Source: Gammaproteobacteria bacterium
GTDB lineage: Bacteria; Pseudomonadota; Gammaproteobacteria; UBA6429; Thiohalophilaceae
Assembly (NCBI GenBank): GCA_030617815.1
Contig: JAUWUS010000015.1
Span: 1-35,258 of the forward strand
Reading direction: 5' to 3'
DNA: 35,258 nt
Positions 17,052-27,287 of this stretch are shown piece after piece (position 1 is the stretch's first letter; each line of letters begins with the position of its first letter). Under the pieces are notes generated by a model. It made no database searches, was not told the DNA's origin, and saw only the letters and a program-made list of their open reading frames with translations. The position numbers and the translations under genes are program-made.

Positions 17052-18200
17052 TTAATCTGCCTGGCGTCGTAAAAATGCCGGAATATCGAGATAATCCATG
17101 CCACCTTCCGTTTCTGCAAAACGATCTCCAGCAACTTTTTTGCGAATTACCGTAGGTTTATCAAGCTGACCATAATCAACATCACCATTATTGATTTTTT
17201 CGACCACAAGTTTCACCGACTGCTCACTTTTGGTTGTCGCTACACACCCTAAACCTGTTGCAACCACTGTTACTCTAAGCTCATCACTCATGTCAGGATC
17301 AATCACTGTTCCAACAACAACGGTTGCATTTTCAGAAGCAAATTCCTTAACCGTATTACCCACCTCTTCAAACTCACCAATTGACATGTCTAAACCGGCG
17401 GTAACATTAACCAGAATGCCCCTTGCACCTGAAAGATTAACATCTTCAAGTAACGGACTTGCAATAGCCGCTTCGGCAGCTTCACGAGCACGATTTTCAC
17501 CGCTTGCTTTACCAGAACCCATCATTGCCATGCCCATTTCAGACATTACTGTTCTAACATCTGCGAAATCGACATTAATTAATCCGGGACGTGTAATGAG
17601 TTCAGCAATACCCTGGACTGCGCCTAACAGTACATCGTTGCCTGCTTTAAATGCGTCAAGCAAGCTCACATTTTTGCCCAAAACACTGAGTAATTTTTCA
17701 TTCGGAATAGTAATTAAAGAATCAACATAGCCTTTTAATTCTTCAATACCCTTTGCAGCGATATCCATACGCTTATTACCTTCAAACGAAAATGGACGAG
17801 TAACAACCGCAACAGTAAGAATACCCATTTCTTTTGCTACTTGAGCAACAATAGGGGCTCCACCTGTCCCGGTACCACCACCCATTCCGGCCGTAATGAA
17901 AATCATGTCTGAACCTTCTAATATTTCCTGGATACGTTCACGATCTTCTAATGCTGCTTCACGACCAATTTCCGGATTCGCACCTGCACCTAAACCTTTG
18001 GTAATGTTAGTACCAATTTGTATCGCGGTACGTGCAGAACTATTTTTTAATGCCTGCGCATCAGTGTTAGCACAAATAAAATCTACACCATCCAGATTTT
18101 CCTGCACCATGTGTTCAACAGCATTACCACCGCCGCCACCAACACCAATCACTTTAATAACGGCACTTTGACTTTGTGTATCCATAAATTCAAATTTCAT
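17052..18200 (-). CDS. ftsZ: Cell division GTPase FtsZ
   Basis: FtsZ is the tubulin homologue that polymerises into the cytokinetic Z ring. The 382-residue protein carries the GTP-binding glycine-rich start ([15 protein letters not shown]), the tubulin signature [11 protein letters not shown] (104-114), the T7 loop region [11 protein letters not shown] with catalytic acidic residues, a short variable linker, and the C-terminal peptide [14 protein letters not shown] that binds FtsA, ZipA and ZapD. ATG 18200 is preceded by a strong GGAGGGG ribosome site, so it is preferred over the ATG five codons downstream. It lies 48 bases after ftsA. A small stem with a GCAA tetraloop is directly upstream of the ribosome site. 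Confidence 0.98.
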   Translation of the reverse strand: MKFEFMDTQSQSAVIKVIGVGGGGGNAVEHMVQENLDGVDFICANTDAQALKNSSARTAIQIGTNITKGLGAGANPEIGREAALEDRERIQEILEGSDMIFITAGMGGGTGTGGAPIVAQVAKEMGILTVAVVTRPFSFEGNKRMDIAAKGIEELKGYVDSLITIPNEKLLSVLGKNVSLLDAFKAGNDVLLGAVQGIAELITRPGLINVDFADVRTVMSEMGMAMMGSGKASGENRAREAAEAAIASPLLEDVNLSGARGILVNVTAGLDMSIGEFEEVGNTVKEFASENATVVVGTVIDPDMSDELRVTVVATGLGCVATTKSEQSVKLVVEKINNGDVDYGQLDKPTVIRKKVAGDRFAETEGGMDYLDIPAFLRRQAD

Positions 18201-18213
18201 TTTTCACCCCTCC

Positions 18214-18227
18214 CTCTGTTGCCAGAG
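18214..18227 (-). promoter_or_regulatory. Small GCAA-tetraloop hairpin next to the ftsZ ribosome site
   Basis: In minus-strand RNA this reads CUCUG-GCAA-CAGAG, a perfect 5-bp stem capped by a GNRA tetraloop, followed at once by GGAGGGG, the ftsZ ribosome site. It could protect or present the site, or mark an mRNA processing point between ftsA and ftsZ. A stem this short can occur by chance. Confidence 0.35.
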
Positions 18228-18248
18228 ATTTTTTTAAATTACACTGAT

Positions 18249-19484
18249 TTAAAAGTTACCTTGGAACCAGTTTTTCATCCGGTTCCACACTGATTTAAAA
18301 CCTTTACCCATCCGCGCTTCTGACTCACGCATTGCTCGATTCTGATATCCAAATAACAACAATCCCACCCCCGTGGAATGTATTGGATTTCGAACCACAT
18401 CAACCAACCCCGTTACATATTGAGGGACCCCCAAACGTACCGGCATATGGAAAATTTCTTCTGCTAACTCAACCGCCCCTTCCATCTTGGAACTACCACC
18501 GGTTAAGACAATGCCTGCTGCACACAAATCTTCAAATCCACTACGACGTAATTCAGCATGAATCAAAGTGAATAACTCTTCATATCGTGGCTCAACAACT
18601 TCAGCAAGGGTTTGACGAGCTAAACGCCTGTCTGGGCGATCACCAACACTGGGCACTTCGATTGTTTCATCAACACTGGCAAGTTGTGTTAATGCACATG
18701 CATATTTAATTTTAATTTCTTCGGCATATTGTGTTGGTGTTCGTAAAGCAACTGCAATATCATTTGTAACTTGATCACCCGCAATCGGAATAACAGCCGT
18801 ATGGCGAATTGCACCTTCAGTAAAGACAGCAATATCCGTCGTGCCGCCACCTATATCAACCAGACAAACACCCAGTTCTTTTTCATCGTCTGTTAAAACT
18901 GAGTGGCTTGAAGCAAGTTGTTCAAGAATAATGTCATCTACTTCAAGACCACAACGTCGTACACATTTAATAATATTTTGTGCTGCACTCACCGCACCTG
19001 TAACCATATGTACTTTTGCTTCCAGCCTCACACCCGACATACCAACAGGCTCACGTATACTTTCTTGCTGATCAATAATGAATTCCTGAGGTAATATGTG
19101 CAGAATTTTTTGATCAGCAGGTATAGCAACTGCACGAGCAGCATCAATAACACGCTCAACATCTGCTGGCATAACTTCTTTATCACGAATCGCGACAATG
19201 CCGTGCGAATTTAAACTACGTACATGACTGCCCGCGATACCTGCATAAACAGAATGTATCTGACAACCGGACATTAGTTCAGCCTCTTCAATTGCGCGTT
19301 GAATTGATTGCACAGTTGACTCAATATTTACCACCACACCTTTTTTCAATCCACGTGAAGGATGTGAACCTAAACCAATAATTTCAACTTCATTATCCGG
19401 TGTAATTTCACCCACTATCGCAACGACTTTAGATGTCCCTATATCCAGGCCTACAATAAGATTTTTTTCCATTTTTTTAGACAT
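18249..19484 (-). CDS. ftsA: Cell division protein FtsA
   Basis: FtsA is the actin-like protein that tethers FtsZ to the inner membrane and recruits later division proteins. The 411-residue product shows the actin-fold phosphate loops GLDIGTSKVVAIVGE (12-26) and VDIGGGTTDIAVF, the adenosine motif GIVLTGGSSKMEG, and a C-terminal amphipathic helix (SVWNRMKNWFQGNF) that serves as the membrane-targeting sequence. The start codon overlaps the ftsQ stop by 8 bases (ATGTCTAA, 19477-19484). A second ATG four codons in is possible but less well placed. ftsZ follows 48 bases downstream. Confidence 0.97.
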   Translation of the reverse strand: MSKKMEKNLIVGLDIGTSKVVAIVGEITPDNEVEIIGLGSHPSRGLKKGVVVNIESTVQSIQRAIEEAELMSGCQIHSVYAGIAGSHVRSLNSHGIVAIRDKEVMPADVERVIDAARAVAIPADQKILHILPQEFIIDQQESIREPVGMSGVRLEAKVHMVTGAVSAAQNIIKCVRRCGLEVDDIILEQLASSHSVLTDDEKELGVCLVDIGGGTTDIAVFTEGAIRHTAVIPIAGDQVTNDIAVALRTPTQYAEEIKIKYACALTQLASVDETIEVPSVGDRPDRRLARQTLAEVVEPRYEELFTLIHAELRRSGFEDLCAAGIVLTGGSSKMEGAVELAEEIFHMPVRLGVPQYVTGLVDVVRNPIHSTGVGLLLFGYQNRAMRESEARMGKGFKSVWNRMKNWFQGNF

Positions 19485-20265
19485 GCTTCATGTCTCCTAA
19501 CGCGCTTTTAATATTTTTTAATTTCTTTTTCCAACTTATCGCCATACCATTGGTATAACGTAAATCAATTACTTCAATTTCATTAATACGATCAGCCAGC
19601 GTTTTCTGATATATATGCATAAACCGCTCTAACCGGGGAATTATATGTCCCCGACCAAGTACAACTTTTAAACCATTATCCAGTTTTAATTCCACAGCGT
19701 GTCGCGCATCAATTTTCAAATAAGTAATCTGTCGATTAATAACAACTAATAATTTATTCATTTCATAATATTTTGCTAACATCAATTTATTTAGCTTAGG
19801 ATTGCCATTAAACACAGGTAATGATTCTGGTAATATTTTATTTAATGGTTTAAAAATATCCCCATTTGCATTTATTAACCCCATTTTTTCAGAGATAGCA
19901 ACGGGTTGCTGTTCAACAATGCTGACACTTAAAGTATCCGGCCACACTCGCCTGACAGATGCGTTACTCACCCAGGCAAGTTGCTCTACAACTTCCCGTA
20001 CACGTTCGACATCAACATTAAAATAGCCACCCGCAACAACACCTGCAACAGCACGGTGCAACATCGCTTCATCAACATTCACAAAAGCACCATGTACACG
20101 AATCTTGTTAACCGGCAACGTAGCTGGATTACTCAAATGATTTTCAGCCCAAAATAAAACTACACACCCAAGCAATAAAGGAAAAAACCAGTTCATCCAT
20201 TTATATGAAACAGCTGCTAACTCTTTCTTTTTTAAATATGCAGCTTGTTTTCTTGCAAGTGACAT
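19477..20265 (-). CDS. ftsQ: Cell division protein FtsQ
   Basis: FtsQ is a bitopic inner-membrane divisome scaffold that binds FtsL and FtsB. The 262-residue protein has a short basic cytoplasmic part, one membrane segment (about 24-40), a POTRA domain starting at about residue 52 (INKIRVHGAFVNVDEAMLHRAV) and the beta domain (ARHAVELKLDNGLKVVLGRG, then EVIDLRYTNGMAISW). It starts 2 bases after ddl and overlaps ftsA by 8 bases. Length and layout are ordinary for the family. Confidence 0.95.
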   Translation of the reverse strand: MSLARKQAAYLKKKELAAVSYKWMNWFFPLLLGCVVLFWAENHLSNPATLPVNKIRVHGAFVNVDEAMLHRAVAGVVAGGYFNVDVERVREVVEQLAWVSNASVRRVWPDTLSVSIVEQQPVAISEKMGLINANGDIFKPLNKILPESLPVFNGNPKLNKLMLAKYYEMNKLLVVINRQITYLKIDARHAVELKLDNGLKVVLGRGHIIPRLERFMHIYQKTLADRINEIEVIDLRYTNGMAISWKKKLKNIKSALGDMKHV

Positions 20266-20267
20266 CT

Positions 20268-21212
20268 TTACACCTCAACTATTGTTTGAGATAAAATATT
20301 AAATACAAGATCGGCAAACGAAAAACCGTTTGCTTTAGCCGCCATCGGCACCAAACTATGGCTTGTCATTCCAGGTATAGTGTTAATTTCAATAATCGAA
20401 GGCTTACCATCTTCATTACACATAAAATCAACACGTCCCCAACCTTTTGCACCAACCGCATCAAATGCAGATAGAGCTAATCGCTGTAACTGTGATTCTT
20501 CTTCAGCATCAAGACCACAAGGGCAATGATACTGAGTATCATCATCAATATATTTTGCCGCGTAATCATAAAAATCCCGCTTCGTTTCAAGACGAATAAC
20601 CGGTAAAGCTGTCTGTCCTACTATCGCAACAGTATATTCGTCACCATGGATCCACTGTTCAGCTAATACGCTATCTCCATACTCTGCCGCAACTTGCCAT
20701 GCTTTGTTCAAACCTGTTTCTTCTTCAACCTTAGTTATTCCAATACTTGAGCCTTCAAGCGCAGGTTTAACCATAATTGGAAAACCTAATATCGCTCCGA
20801 CATAGCTCATATCGGTTGTTTCTTCTAACTTCATATAAACAGGTGTAGGCAATCCCGAACCTTGTAATAATTCCTTACAACGTAATTTATCCATGGCAAG
20901 AGCTGAAGCAAGTACACCACTACCTGTATAAGGCAACTGCAATATTTCAAGCACACTTTGTATAACACCATCTTCGCCACCCGGTCCGTGCAAAATAATA
21001 AACACACGATCAAACTGACCTTTTTTTAAATCATCAAAAATCGATTCCCGTTTAACGTCAACTTTATAAGCATCAATATTTTTCTCTAGCAAAGCAGTTA
21101 ACACCGCATCGCCACTGTTTAATGACACTTCACGCTCTGCTGACCAGCCACCCATTAAAACAGCGACTTTGCCAAAATCTTCAGGTTGCGTTTGTGATAG
21201 CTGGTTATTCAC
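20268..21212 (-). CDS. ddl: D-alanine--D-alanine ligase
   Basis: Ddl makes the D-Ala-D-Ala dipeptide that MurF attaches to the precursor. From GTG 21212 the product is 314 residues with an ATP-grasp fold. Visible motifs are VAVLMGGWSAEREVSLNSG near the N terminus, HGPGGEDG, MVKPALEGSSIGITKV, and the Mg-binding IIEINTIPGMTSHSLVP near the C terminus. The frame extends to TTG 21227, but GTG 21212 gives the same 8-base overlap style seen elsewhere here (GTGAATAA with the murB stop) and has GGGTGAG just upstream; GTG 21221 is another option. As this copy lies in the dcw cluster it corresponds to DdlB of E. coli. Confidence 0.95.
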   Translation of the reverse strand: MNNQLSQTQPEDFGKVAVLMGGWSAEREVSLNSGDAVLTALLEKNIDAYKVDVKRESIFDDLKKGQFDRVFIILHGPGGEDGVIQSVLEILQLPYTGSGVLASALAMDKLRCKELLQGSGLPTPVYMKLEETTDMSYVGAILGFPIMVKPALEGSSIGITKVEEETGLNKAWQVAAEYGDSVLAEQWIHGDEYTVAIVGQTALPVIRLETKRDFYDYAAKYIDDDTQYHCPCGLDAEEESQLQRLALSAFDAVGAKGWGRVDFMCNEDGKPSIIEINTIPGMTSHSLVPMAAKANGFSFADLVFNILSQTIVEV

Positions 21213-22131
21213 TAAACTCACCCACAATTTGTACTTCGCGAATCAAATTAACACCGTGTTGTTGCAGTACTTTTTTATGTACTGTTTTAATTAATGCAGC
21301 AATATCTTTAGCCGTCGCCGTACCGGTATTAATAATAAAATTGGCATGCTTTTCAGAAACGCATGCTCCGCCAATACAAAAATCCTTTAAACCACAACTC
21401 TCAATCAACCTTGCTGCATAATCACCTTCAGGGTTGCGAAATACTGAACCGGCATTGGGTTGTTGGGTTGGTTGAGTCGCTCCGCGACGATTTAAATGAT
21501 TTTTAATTTTTTGCAAACTCTCTTCTTTATTTCCAACCGCTAATTTAACAACCGCAGAAACAAACCATTCTTCTACTTCTGATGCCGTTTTATTTTTCTT
21601 TTCCACATGACGATAAGAAACATTAAAATCTTCCACGGTCCGTTTATGTATTTTTCCCTCTGCATCAATAGTTTCTATACTTTCAACAATATCCCAAGTT
21701 TCCCCGCCAACCGCACCTGCATTCATTTTTAATGCGCCACCAAAAGTGCCCGGAATACCCGATAAAAATTCAGCTCCGGTTAAACCTAGCCTTGCTGAAA
21801 ATTTTGCCAGCTTCGGACTAGGTACTCCCGCTTCTACATAAATATGCGTTTCATCAATACTCTTAATTTCATTTATTACACCACTGGTGCAAATAACCGT
21901 GCCACGAATGCCACCATCATTAACTAATAAATTACTACCTAAACCTAACCAGAAAACAGGTTCGTCTGAATCCAGATGCTTAAGATATTCAGCCAAATCA
22001 TTAATATCAGCAGGACGATAAAAACGATCAGCAATACCGCCTACTCGCCATGATGTATGGCGTGACATCGGTTCATGTTCTAGCAGTATGCCTTTAGCTG
22101 TCATATTTTCCTTTGTCATGGCTAATCCCAT
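21205..22131 (-). CDS. murB: UDP-N-acetylenolpyruvoylglucosamine reductase MurB
   Basis: MurB is the FAD enzyme that reduces UDP-GlcNAc-enolpyruvate to UDP-MurNAc with NADPH. The 308-residue protein has the FAD domain motifs RHTSWRVGG, GLGSNLLVNDGGIRG and FLSGIPGTFGGALKMNAGAVGGE, and the catalytic-domain motifs NAGSVFRNP (Ser as proton donor) and, at the C terminus, LIREVQIVGE. The start is uncertain: ATG 22131 lies 3 bases after murC, while ATG 22104 has a better ribosome site (AAAGGA) and would shorten the protein by nine residues. murB within the dcw cluster, between murC and ddl, differs from E. coli. Confidence 0.95.
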   Translation of the reverse strand: MGLAMTKENMTAKGILLEHEPMSRHTSWRVGGIADRFYRPADINDLAEYLKHLDSDEPVFWLGLGSNLLVNDGGIRGTVICTSGVINEIKSIDETHIYVEAGVPSPKLAKFSARLGLTGAEFLSGIPGTFGGALKMNAGAVGGETWDIVESIETIDAEGKIHKRTVEDFNVSYRHVEKKNKTASEVEEWFVSAVVKLAVGNKEESLQKIKNHLNRRGATQPTQQPNAGSVFRNPEGDYAARLIESCGLKDFCIGGACVSEKHANFIINTGTATAKDIAALIKTVHKKVLQQHGVNLIREVQIVGEFSE

Positions 22132-22134
22132 ATC

Positions 22135-23571
22135 TTACGCAGCAACCAGTTCTTGTTTTAATTTCTGAGCTGCTACACCAATACTGCCGGCGCCTAAAGT
22201 TAATAAAATGTCACCATCTTTTAGTACTCCTTTTAATGTCGTCGCAAGATCTTCTATATTTTCAACAAACACGGGTTCTACCTGACCTCTTGCGCGTATC
22301 GCTCTTGCCAGACTTCTACCATCAGCACCGGCAATCACAGTTTCACCTGCAGCAAATATTTCCAGAAGTACTAATGCATCTACCGTTGAAAGCACTGCAG
22401 TAAAATCTTCAAATAAATCACGAGTACGGCTATAACGATGTGGTTGAAAAGCTACCACTAAACGTCTATCCGGCCAGCCGCTTCGAATAGCCTGTATCGT
22501 TGCTTCAACTTCTCGTGGATGATGACCATAATCATCAATGTGCATAACTTTCGCTTTACCAACCTTGTACTCGCCATTAATTTGAAAACGACGGCCTATA
22601 CCTTCAAAATTTAATAGTGCTTTTTGTATTGCATCTGCATCCACACCAATTTCATTAGCAACGGCAATTGCTGCCAGGGCATTTAAAACATTATGTTCGC
22701 CTGGCATATTCAAAGTAATTTCAAGCCAGTTTTCATTACCTTTTTTTGCAACAGAAAAAAATGTTTTATTTCCTTCTTGTTTTAAATCTGTTGCACGAAT
22801 ATCAGCATCTTCACTAAAACCGTAAGTAATCATAGGGCGATTGATTTGTGGAATAACATTACGCACTTCATCATCATCGATGCATAAAATAGCAAGACCA
22901 TAAAAAGGAAGGTGATGTAAAAATTCTATAAACGTTTGACGTAATTTTTCAAAGTCACCTCCATACGTTTCCATATGATCAGCATCTATATTGGTAACAA
23001 CTGCCATCATTGGTTGTAAATGCATAAATGAAGCATCACTTTCATCCGCTTCAGCCACTAAATAATGGCTTTCACCTAAACGTGCATTAGTGCCGGCACT
23101 GTTTAATCGGCCACCAATAACAAACGTCGGATCAAAGCCACCTTCAGCTAAAACACTGGCAACTAAACTTGTTGTTGTTGTTTTACCGTGTGTCCCTGCA
23201 ACCGCGATGCCATAACGAAAACGCATTAACTCCGCTAGCATTTCTGCTCGAGGTACAACCGGAATACGTTGCTTATGTGCTGCAATAACTTCAGGGTTAT
23301 CTTCTTTTACAGCTGTTGAAACCACAACCACATCACAATCACGTAAGTTTTCAGCAGCATGACCAAAATAAATATTTGCACCCAATTTACTCAATCTTTG
23401 AGTCACCGCATTTTCATTTAAATCAGAGCCACTAATGTCATAGCCTAAATTCAACATAACTTCCGCAATGCCACCCATACCGACACCGCCAATACCCACA
23501 AAGTGAATGCAGCGAATACGTCCCATACTGGGTTCATCACGTAACTGTGCTAAATCAAGATTTTTAACCAT
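22135..23571 (-). CDS. murC: UDP-N-acetylmuramate--L-alanine ligase MurC
   Basis: MurC adds L-alanine, the first peptide residue, to UDP-MurNAc in the cytoplasm. The 478-residue protein has the Rossmann-like start [16 protein letters not shown] (about 24-39), the Mur ligase P-loop GTHGKTTTT (126-134), EADESDASF and the later [12 protein letters not shown], all typical of MurC. The start codon overlaps the murG stop by 8 bases (ATGGTTAA). murB follows 3 bases after its stop. Confidence 0.97.
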   Translation of the reverse strand: MVKNLDLAQLRDEPSMGRIRCIHFVGIGGVGMGGIAEVMLNLGYDISGSDLNENAVTQRLSKLGANIYFGHAAENLRDCDVVVVSTAVKEDNPEVIAAHKQRIPVVPRAEMLAELMRFRYGIAVAGTHGKTTTTSLVASVLAEGGFDPTFVIGGRLNSAGTNARLGESHYLVAEADESDASFMHLQPMMAVVTNIDADHMETYGGDFEKLRQTFIEFLHHLPFYGLAILCIDDDEVRNVIPQINRPMITYGFSEDADIRATDLKQEGNKTFFSVAKKGNENWLEITLNMPGEHNVLNALAAIAVANEIGVDADAIQKALLNFEGIGRRFQINGEYKVGKAKVMHIDDYGHHPREVEATIQAIRSGWPDRRLVVAFQPHRYSRTRDLFEDFTAVLSTVDALVLLEIFAAGETVIAGADGRSLARAIRARGQVEPVFVENIEDLATTLKGVLKDGDILLTLGAGSIGVAAQKLKQELVAA

Positions 23572-24667
23572 GTGACACCCCTAAACATATTTCAGCCACT
23601 ATTTTAGTCGCATCAGGTTTAGATAATTCTCTTGCGGCCTTTGCCATTTTAATCAATCTTGTTCTGCCTGTTTGTAAAAGTTCTGTAATTGTTTCTTTGA
23701 GTTTTGGCATTAATTGCTCTTGTTGAATTAAAATAGCTGCTCCAGCATTCGTTAAATATTGTGCATTTGCAGTTTGATGGTCATCAACCGCATAAGGATA
23801 AGGAACTAAAATCGCAGCAACACCTGCATTCGCTAATTCAGAAATAGTCAACGCTCCTGCTCGACAAATAACTAAATCCGCCCAGGCATACGCTTCTGCC
23901 ATATTTTCAATAAACTCCGTAACTTTAACTTCAACATTTACTTTTTTATAATTTGTAATGGTCGTATCAAGTTTGTTTTTTCCTGTTTGGTGCCAGACAT
24001 CAGGTTGTAATTCTTCAGTTATCTCAGATAATGCTTGCGGCACACCTTCATTCAAGGCTTGCGCACCCAGGCTTCCACCAACTATAAGTAAACGAATGTT
24101 ATCTTTATGTGCAGCTATTCTTATTTCCGGTTCAGCTAATTCAGAAATTTCTTTTCGAACTGGATTACCTACTGCAATAACATTCCTGTTATTTTTAAAA
24201 CTATCTGGAAAAGCTTGCATTACTGTTGTTGCCAAATAACTTAATACTTTATTTGTTAACCCCGGTATTGCATTTTGTTCATGTAAATATAAAGGCTTTC
24301 GTAATATAAAAGCAGCTAACCCACATGGTCCGCTAACAAACCCACCCATCCCCAGAACAGCATCTGGTTTAACTCTCCAGAATATTTTAATAGTTTGAGC
24401 AACAGCAAAAACCAGCTTCATCGGCACAAACAATAAATTCAAAAAACCTTTACCACGTAGACCACTAATACTAATAATTTCCAATGGGATATTTGCAGCA
24501 GGGATAACCCGATGTTCTAATCCATTTTTTGTTCCCAGCCATGTAATTCTTACATCTTGCTCACGTAAATAATCAGCAACAGCAAGTGCAGGATAAACAT
24601 GACCGCCTGTTCCACCCGCTGCGATCAAAATATGTTTTACTTGATATTCTTTAACTGGATTCACCAT
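23564..24667 (-). CDS. murG: Undecaprenyl-PP-MurNAc-pentapeptide GlcNAc transferase MurG
   Basis: MurG is the peripheral membrane GT28 glycosyltransferase that converts lipid I to lipid II. The 367-residue protein shows [16 protein letters not shown] (about 16-31), the second glycine-rich loop [29 protein letters not shown] and the UDP-GlcNAc pocket [17 protein letters not shown]. It starts inside the end of ftsW with a 7-base overlap (24661-24667) and overlaps murC by 8 bases at its 3' end, so translation of all three is probably coupled. A GTG one codon downstream is an alternative start with no practical effect. Confidence 0.97.
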   Translation of the reverse strand: MVNPVKEYQVKHILIAAGGTGGHVYPALAVADYLREQDVRITWLGTKNGLEHRVIPAANIPLEIISISGLRGKGFLNLLFVPMKLVFAVAQTIKIFWRVKPDAVLGMGGFVSGPCGLAAFILRKPLYLHEQNAIPGLTNKVLSYLATTVMQAFPDSFKNNRNVIAVGNPVRKEISELAEPEIRIAAHKDNIRLLIVGGSLGAQALNEGVPQALSEITEELQPDVWHQTGKNKLDTTITNYKKVNVEVKVTEFIENMAEAYAWADLVICRAGALTISELANAGVAAILVPYPYAVDDHQTANAQYLTNAGAAILIQQEQLMPKLKETITELLQTGRTRLIKMAKAARELSKPDATKIVAEICLGVSHG

Positions 24668-25884
24668 GACAGAGCTCCTGTTGACGCTCTTTTATTTTTA
24701 CTTTGACTTGAACGATCAAATTGTCTCGTTTCATAATCAGCGCGAAGCAACATAGCAATAACAACACACATAATAATTAAACTACTTCCGCCATAACTCA
24801 TTAGTGGCAGAGTTAAACCTTTTGTTGGTAACACTCCCATGTTCACACCAACGTTTATAAATGCCTGTAAACCTAGCCAAATACCAAGACCATAGGCAAG
24901 AAAAGCAGTAAAAGGCCGTTCACGTTTTTCTGCACGTCGCCCAATCATTAGTGCGCGTATAACAATAAAACAAAAAAGTGCAATAACAATCATGACACTA
25001 AACAAACCTAACTCTTCCGCCAGCACTGCAAAAACAAAATCTGTATGCGCTTCAGGTAAATAAAATAATTTTTGCACGCTTGAGCCCAGACCAACGCCAA
25101 ACCACTCACCCCGACCAAAAGCAATTAATGCCTGAGTTAACTGAAAACCACTATTAAAGGGATCTGCCCATGGATTAAGAAATGTTGTTAATCGTTCCAG
25201 TCGATATGGAGAAGAAATCGCAACCAGCGATAACACTGCTGTCATAGTCAATAATAGAAAAATAAACTGAAAGAAACTTGCTCCACCTAACCACAACATA
25301 CCCATTGCTGTCATCGCAATAACAGCCACCGCACCAAAGTCAGGTTCAAGAATCAACAACAAGGAAACAAAAAATATCAACGCCAAGGGACGTAAGAAAC
25401 CACTCAGGTTTGTTCGTACTTCTTCATTATGACGAACCAGATAACCAGCCAGATAAATAACCGTAGCAAGTTTAACAAACTCAGACACCTGTAATGAGAT
25501 AATGCCAAGGTCTAACCAGCGTTTACTACCATTGACTTCTTTACCCAGACCCGGAATTAATACCAGCAGTAATAAAAATAGGCTAATAACAATGAGTACT
25601 GGTCCGGTTTTTTGTAAAAAGTCGAGTGGGATTTTAAATACAACAACGGCAGCAATAAGACCAATAATTGAATATGAAAATTGATGCCAAAAATAATATA
25701 GTGGATCAGATAATTGACGCTCAGCAATAGAAATAGATGATGATGCAACCATCACTAAACCAAGACCTAATAAAATTAAAGCACTCAACAGTAATGAAAG
25801 ATCTATATTTTCAACAAATGAACTAGCTTTTGTTTTAGCTGAGAACCTGTTTGCATAGTTTTGCGGTAAAGGTATTACGCTCAT
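24661..25884 (-). CDS. ftsW: Septal peptidoglycan polymerase FtsW (SEDS family)
   Basis: FtsW is the SEDS-family glycosyltransferase that polymerises septal peptidoglycan with FtsI. The 407-residue, highly hydrophobic protein has about ten membrane segments after a 30-residue cytoplasmic tail. Family sequence includes KLATVIYLAGYLVR, LILEPDFGAVAV (with the SEDS Asp), PFNSGFQLTQALIAFGRGEWFGVGLG, LPEAHTDFVFAVLAEELG and TKGLTLPLMSYGGSSL. ATG 25884 shares ATGA with the murD stop and has a very good ribosome site (AAGGAGG). FtsW is favoured over RodA by the dcw location. Confidence 0.97.
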   Translation of the reverse strand: MSVIPLPQNYANRFSAKTKASSFVENIDLSLLLSALILLGLGLVMVASSSISIAERQLSDPLYYFWHQFSYSIIGLIAAVVVFKIPLDFLQKTGPVLIVISLFLLLLVLIPGLGKEVNGSKRWLDLGIISLQVSEFVKLATVIYLAGYLVRHNEEVRTNLSGFLRPLALIFFVSLLLILEPDFGAVAVIAMTAMGMLWLGGASFFQFIFLLLTMTAVLSLVAISSPYRLERLTTFLNPWADPFNSGFQLTQALIAFGRGEWFGVGLGSSVQKLFYLPEAHTDFVFAVLAEELGLFSVMIVIALFCFIVIRALMIGRRAEKRERPFTAFLAYGLGIWLGLQAFINVGVNMGVLPTKGLTLPLMSYGGSSLIIMCVVIAMLLRADYETRQFDRSSQSKNKRASTGALSW

Positions 25885-27275
25885 GACAATACCTCCTTAA
25901 CGGCCACAATAAATAAATCACCGCGCTGCTCATAACCGGAATACATATCAAAACTGGCACAAGCAGGAGAAAGCAAGACTACATCACCCGCTGTAGCAAT
26001 TTTATTTGCTTTTTTAACTGCTTCAGATAAATCATTTGCAAAACTCACTTCTGTATAATCTGATAACTTATTATTAAGAAGCTCTGCATCTTCGCCCAAT
26101 AAAACAAGATGTTTTACTTTATTTTTAACAACTTCTTTTAAAGGAGAAAAATCCTGGCCTTTTGCCTGACCACCGGCAATGAGAATAATTCTATTTGCCT
26201 TAATGCCATTAATGGCAGCAATCGCTGCACCAACATTGGTTGCTTTCGAATCGTTATACCAGGACACACCATTTTTTTCTGCAATCCACTGGCTACGATG
26301 AGGTAAACCGGAAAATTCTTTTAATGCGACTAACATTGCAGCCAAAGGAATATTCGCTTCCTGACCTAACGCAAGTGCAGCTAAAGCATTAGCAATATTA
26401 TGTTGTCCTTTGATTTTTAATTCAGATACCGCTATTAACCGTTCAGCGCCAAAACATAAATAATCTTCATTATCTTTATTGCAAATGCCAAATTGTTTTT
26501 CTTTAGGTGTACTTGTAGTAAAACCTGATAAATTTCGACCTTGCCGTGTAAGATTTGCTGTCGCCATAACACGTTTATCATCAAGGTTCACAACTAATGT
26601 ACCCGTACCATAATAAACTTTCGCTTTTGCTGCAGCGTAATCATTTAAATCAGCATAGCGATCCATGTGATCTTCACTAATATTTAATATCGCGGCAGCA
26701 CAGGCATTTAAACTCTCTGTTGTTTCTAACTGAAAACTTGATAATTCAAGCACATAAAGATCCGGACGTGGCTCATGTAATAAATCCAGGGCAGGCACAC
26801 CAATATTGCCACCAACTCTCACATCCAAACCAGCAGCTTTTGCCATCTCGCCTAGCAATGATGTCACTGTACTCTTTCCATTAGAACCTGTTATTGCTAC
26901 AACGGGCGCATCTACATTACGTGCAAACAGTTCAATATCACCAACAACTTCGGTTCCACGCAAACGCGCTTCTGCAATTAAAGGTTCACGTAATGAAATA
27001 CCAGGACTAACAATCAAACAGGTAGCACGATTAAATGCTGCAGTATTAAAACCACCTGTAAATACCGCAATATCAGGATAAGCTTCCTGCAATTCATTTA
27101 AAGCAGGAGGATGATCTCGACTATCAGTTATCGCAACTTCAACTCCATGTGCACTTAAATAACGCGCACACGACAATCCGGTTTTGCCCAAACCAACAAT
27201 AAGAACGCGCTTGTGTGACAAACTATCCATAATATCTAATTCATTACTCTCTATTTGTAATTTTTCTGCCAACAT
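25881..27275 (-). CDS. murD: UDP-N-acetylmuramoylalanine--D-glutamate ligase MurD
   Basis: MurD adds D-glutamate to UDP-MurNAc-L-Ala. The 464-residue product has the N-terminal dinucleotide-like fold VLIVGLGKTGLSCARYL, the P-loop GSNGKST (130-136), ELSSFQLET and NISEDHMDRY in the central domain, and WYNDSKATN and IAGGQAKGQDFSPL in the C-terminal domain. The start is uncertain. ATG 27275 lies 12 bases after mraY but has no ribosome site, and ATG 27230 would give 449 residues beginning MDSLSHKRVLIVGLG, closer to the family. The 3' end overlaps ftsW by ATGA. Confidence 0.96.
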   Translation of the reverse strand: MLAEKLQIESNELDIMDSLSHKRVLIVGLGKTGLSCARYLSAHGVEVAITDSRDHPPALNELQEAYPDIAVFTGGFNTAAFNRATCLIVSPGISLREPLIAEARLRGTEVVGDIELFARNVDAPVVAITGSNGKSTVTSLLGEMAKAAGLDVRVGGNIGVPALDLLHEPRPDLYVLELSSFQLETTESLNACAAAILNISEDHMDRYADLNDYAAAKAKVYYGTGTLVVNLDDKRVMATANLTRQGRNLSGFTTSTPKEKQFGICNKDNEDYLCFGAERLIAVSELKIKGQHNIANALAALALGQEANIPLAAMLVALKEFSGLPHRSQWIAEKNGVSWYNDSKATNVGAAIAAINGIKANRIILIAGGQAKGQDFSPLKEVVKNKVKHLVLLGEDAELLNNKLSDYTEVSFANDLSEAVKKANKIATAGDVVLLSPACASFDMYSGYEQRGDLFIVAVKEVLS

Positions 27276-27287
27276 CTATTTTTTTCA

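Noticed and set aside
17191-17730. 179-codon open frame on the plus strand opposite ftsZ
   Set aside because: It is the antisense shadow of a strongly conserved gene, has a Ser/Thr/Pro-rich low-complexity composition and no family features.
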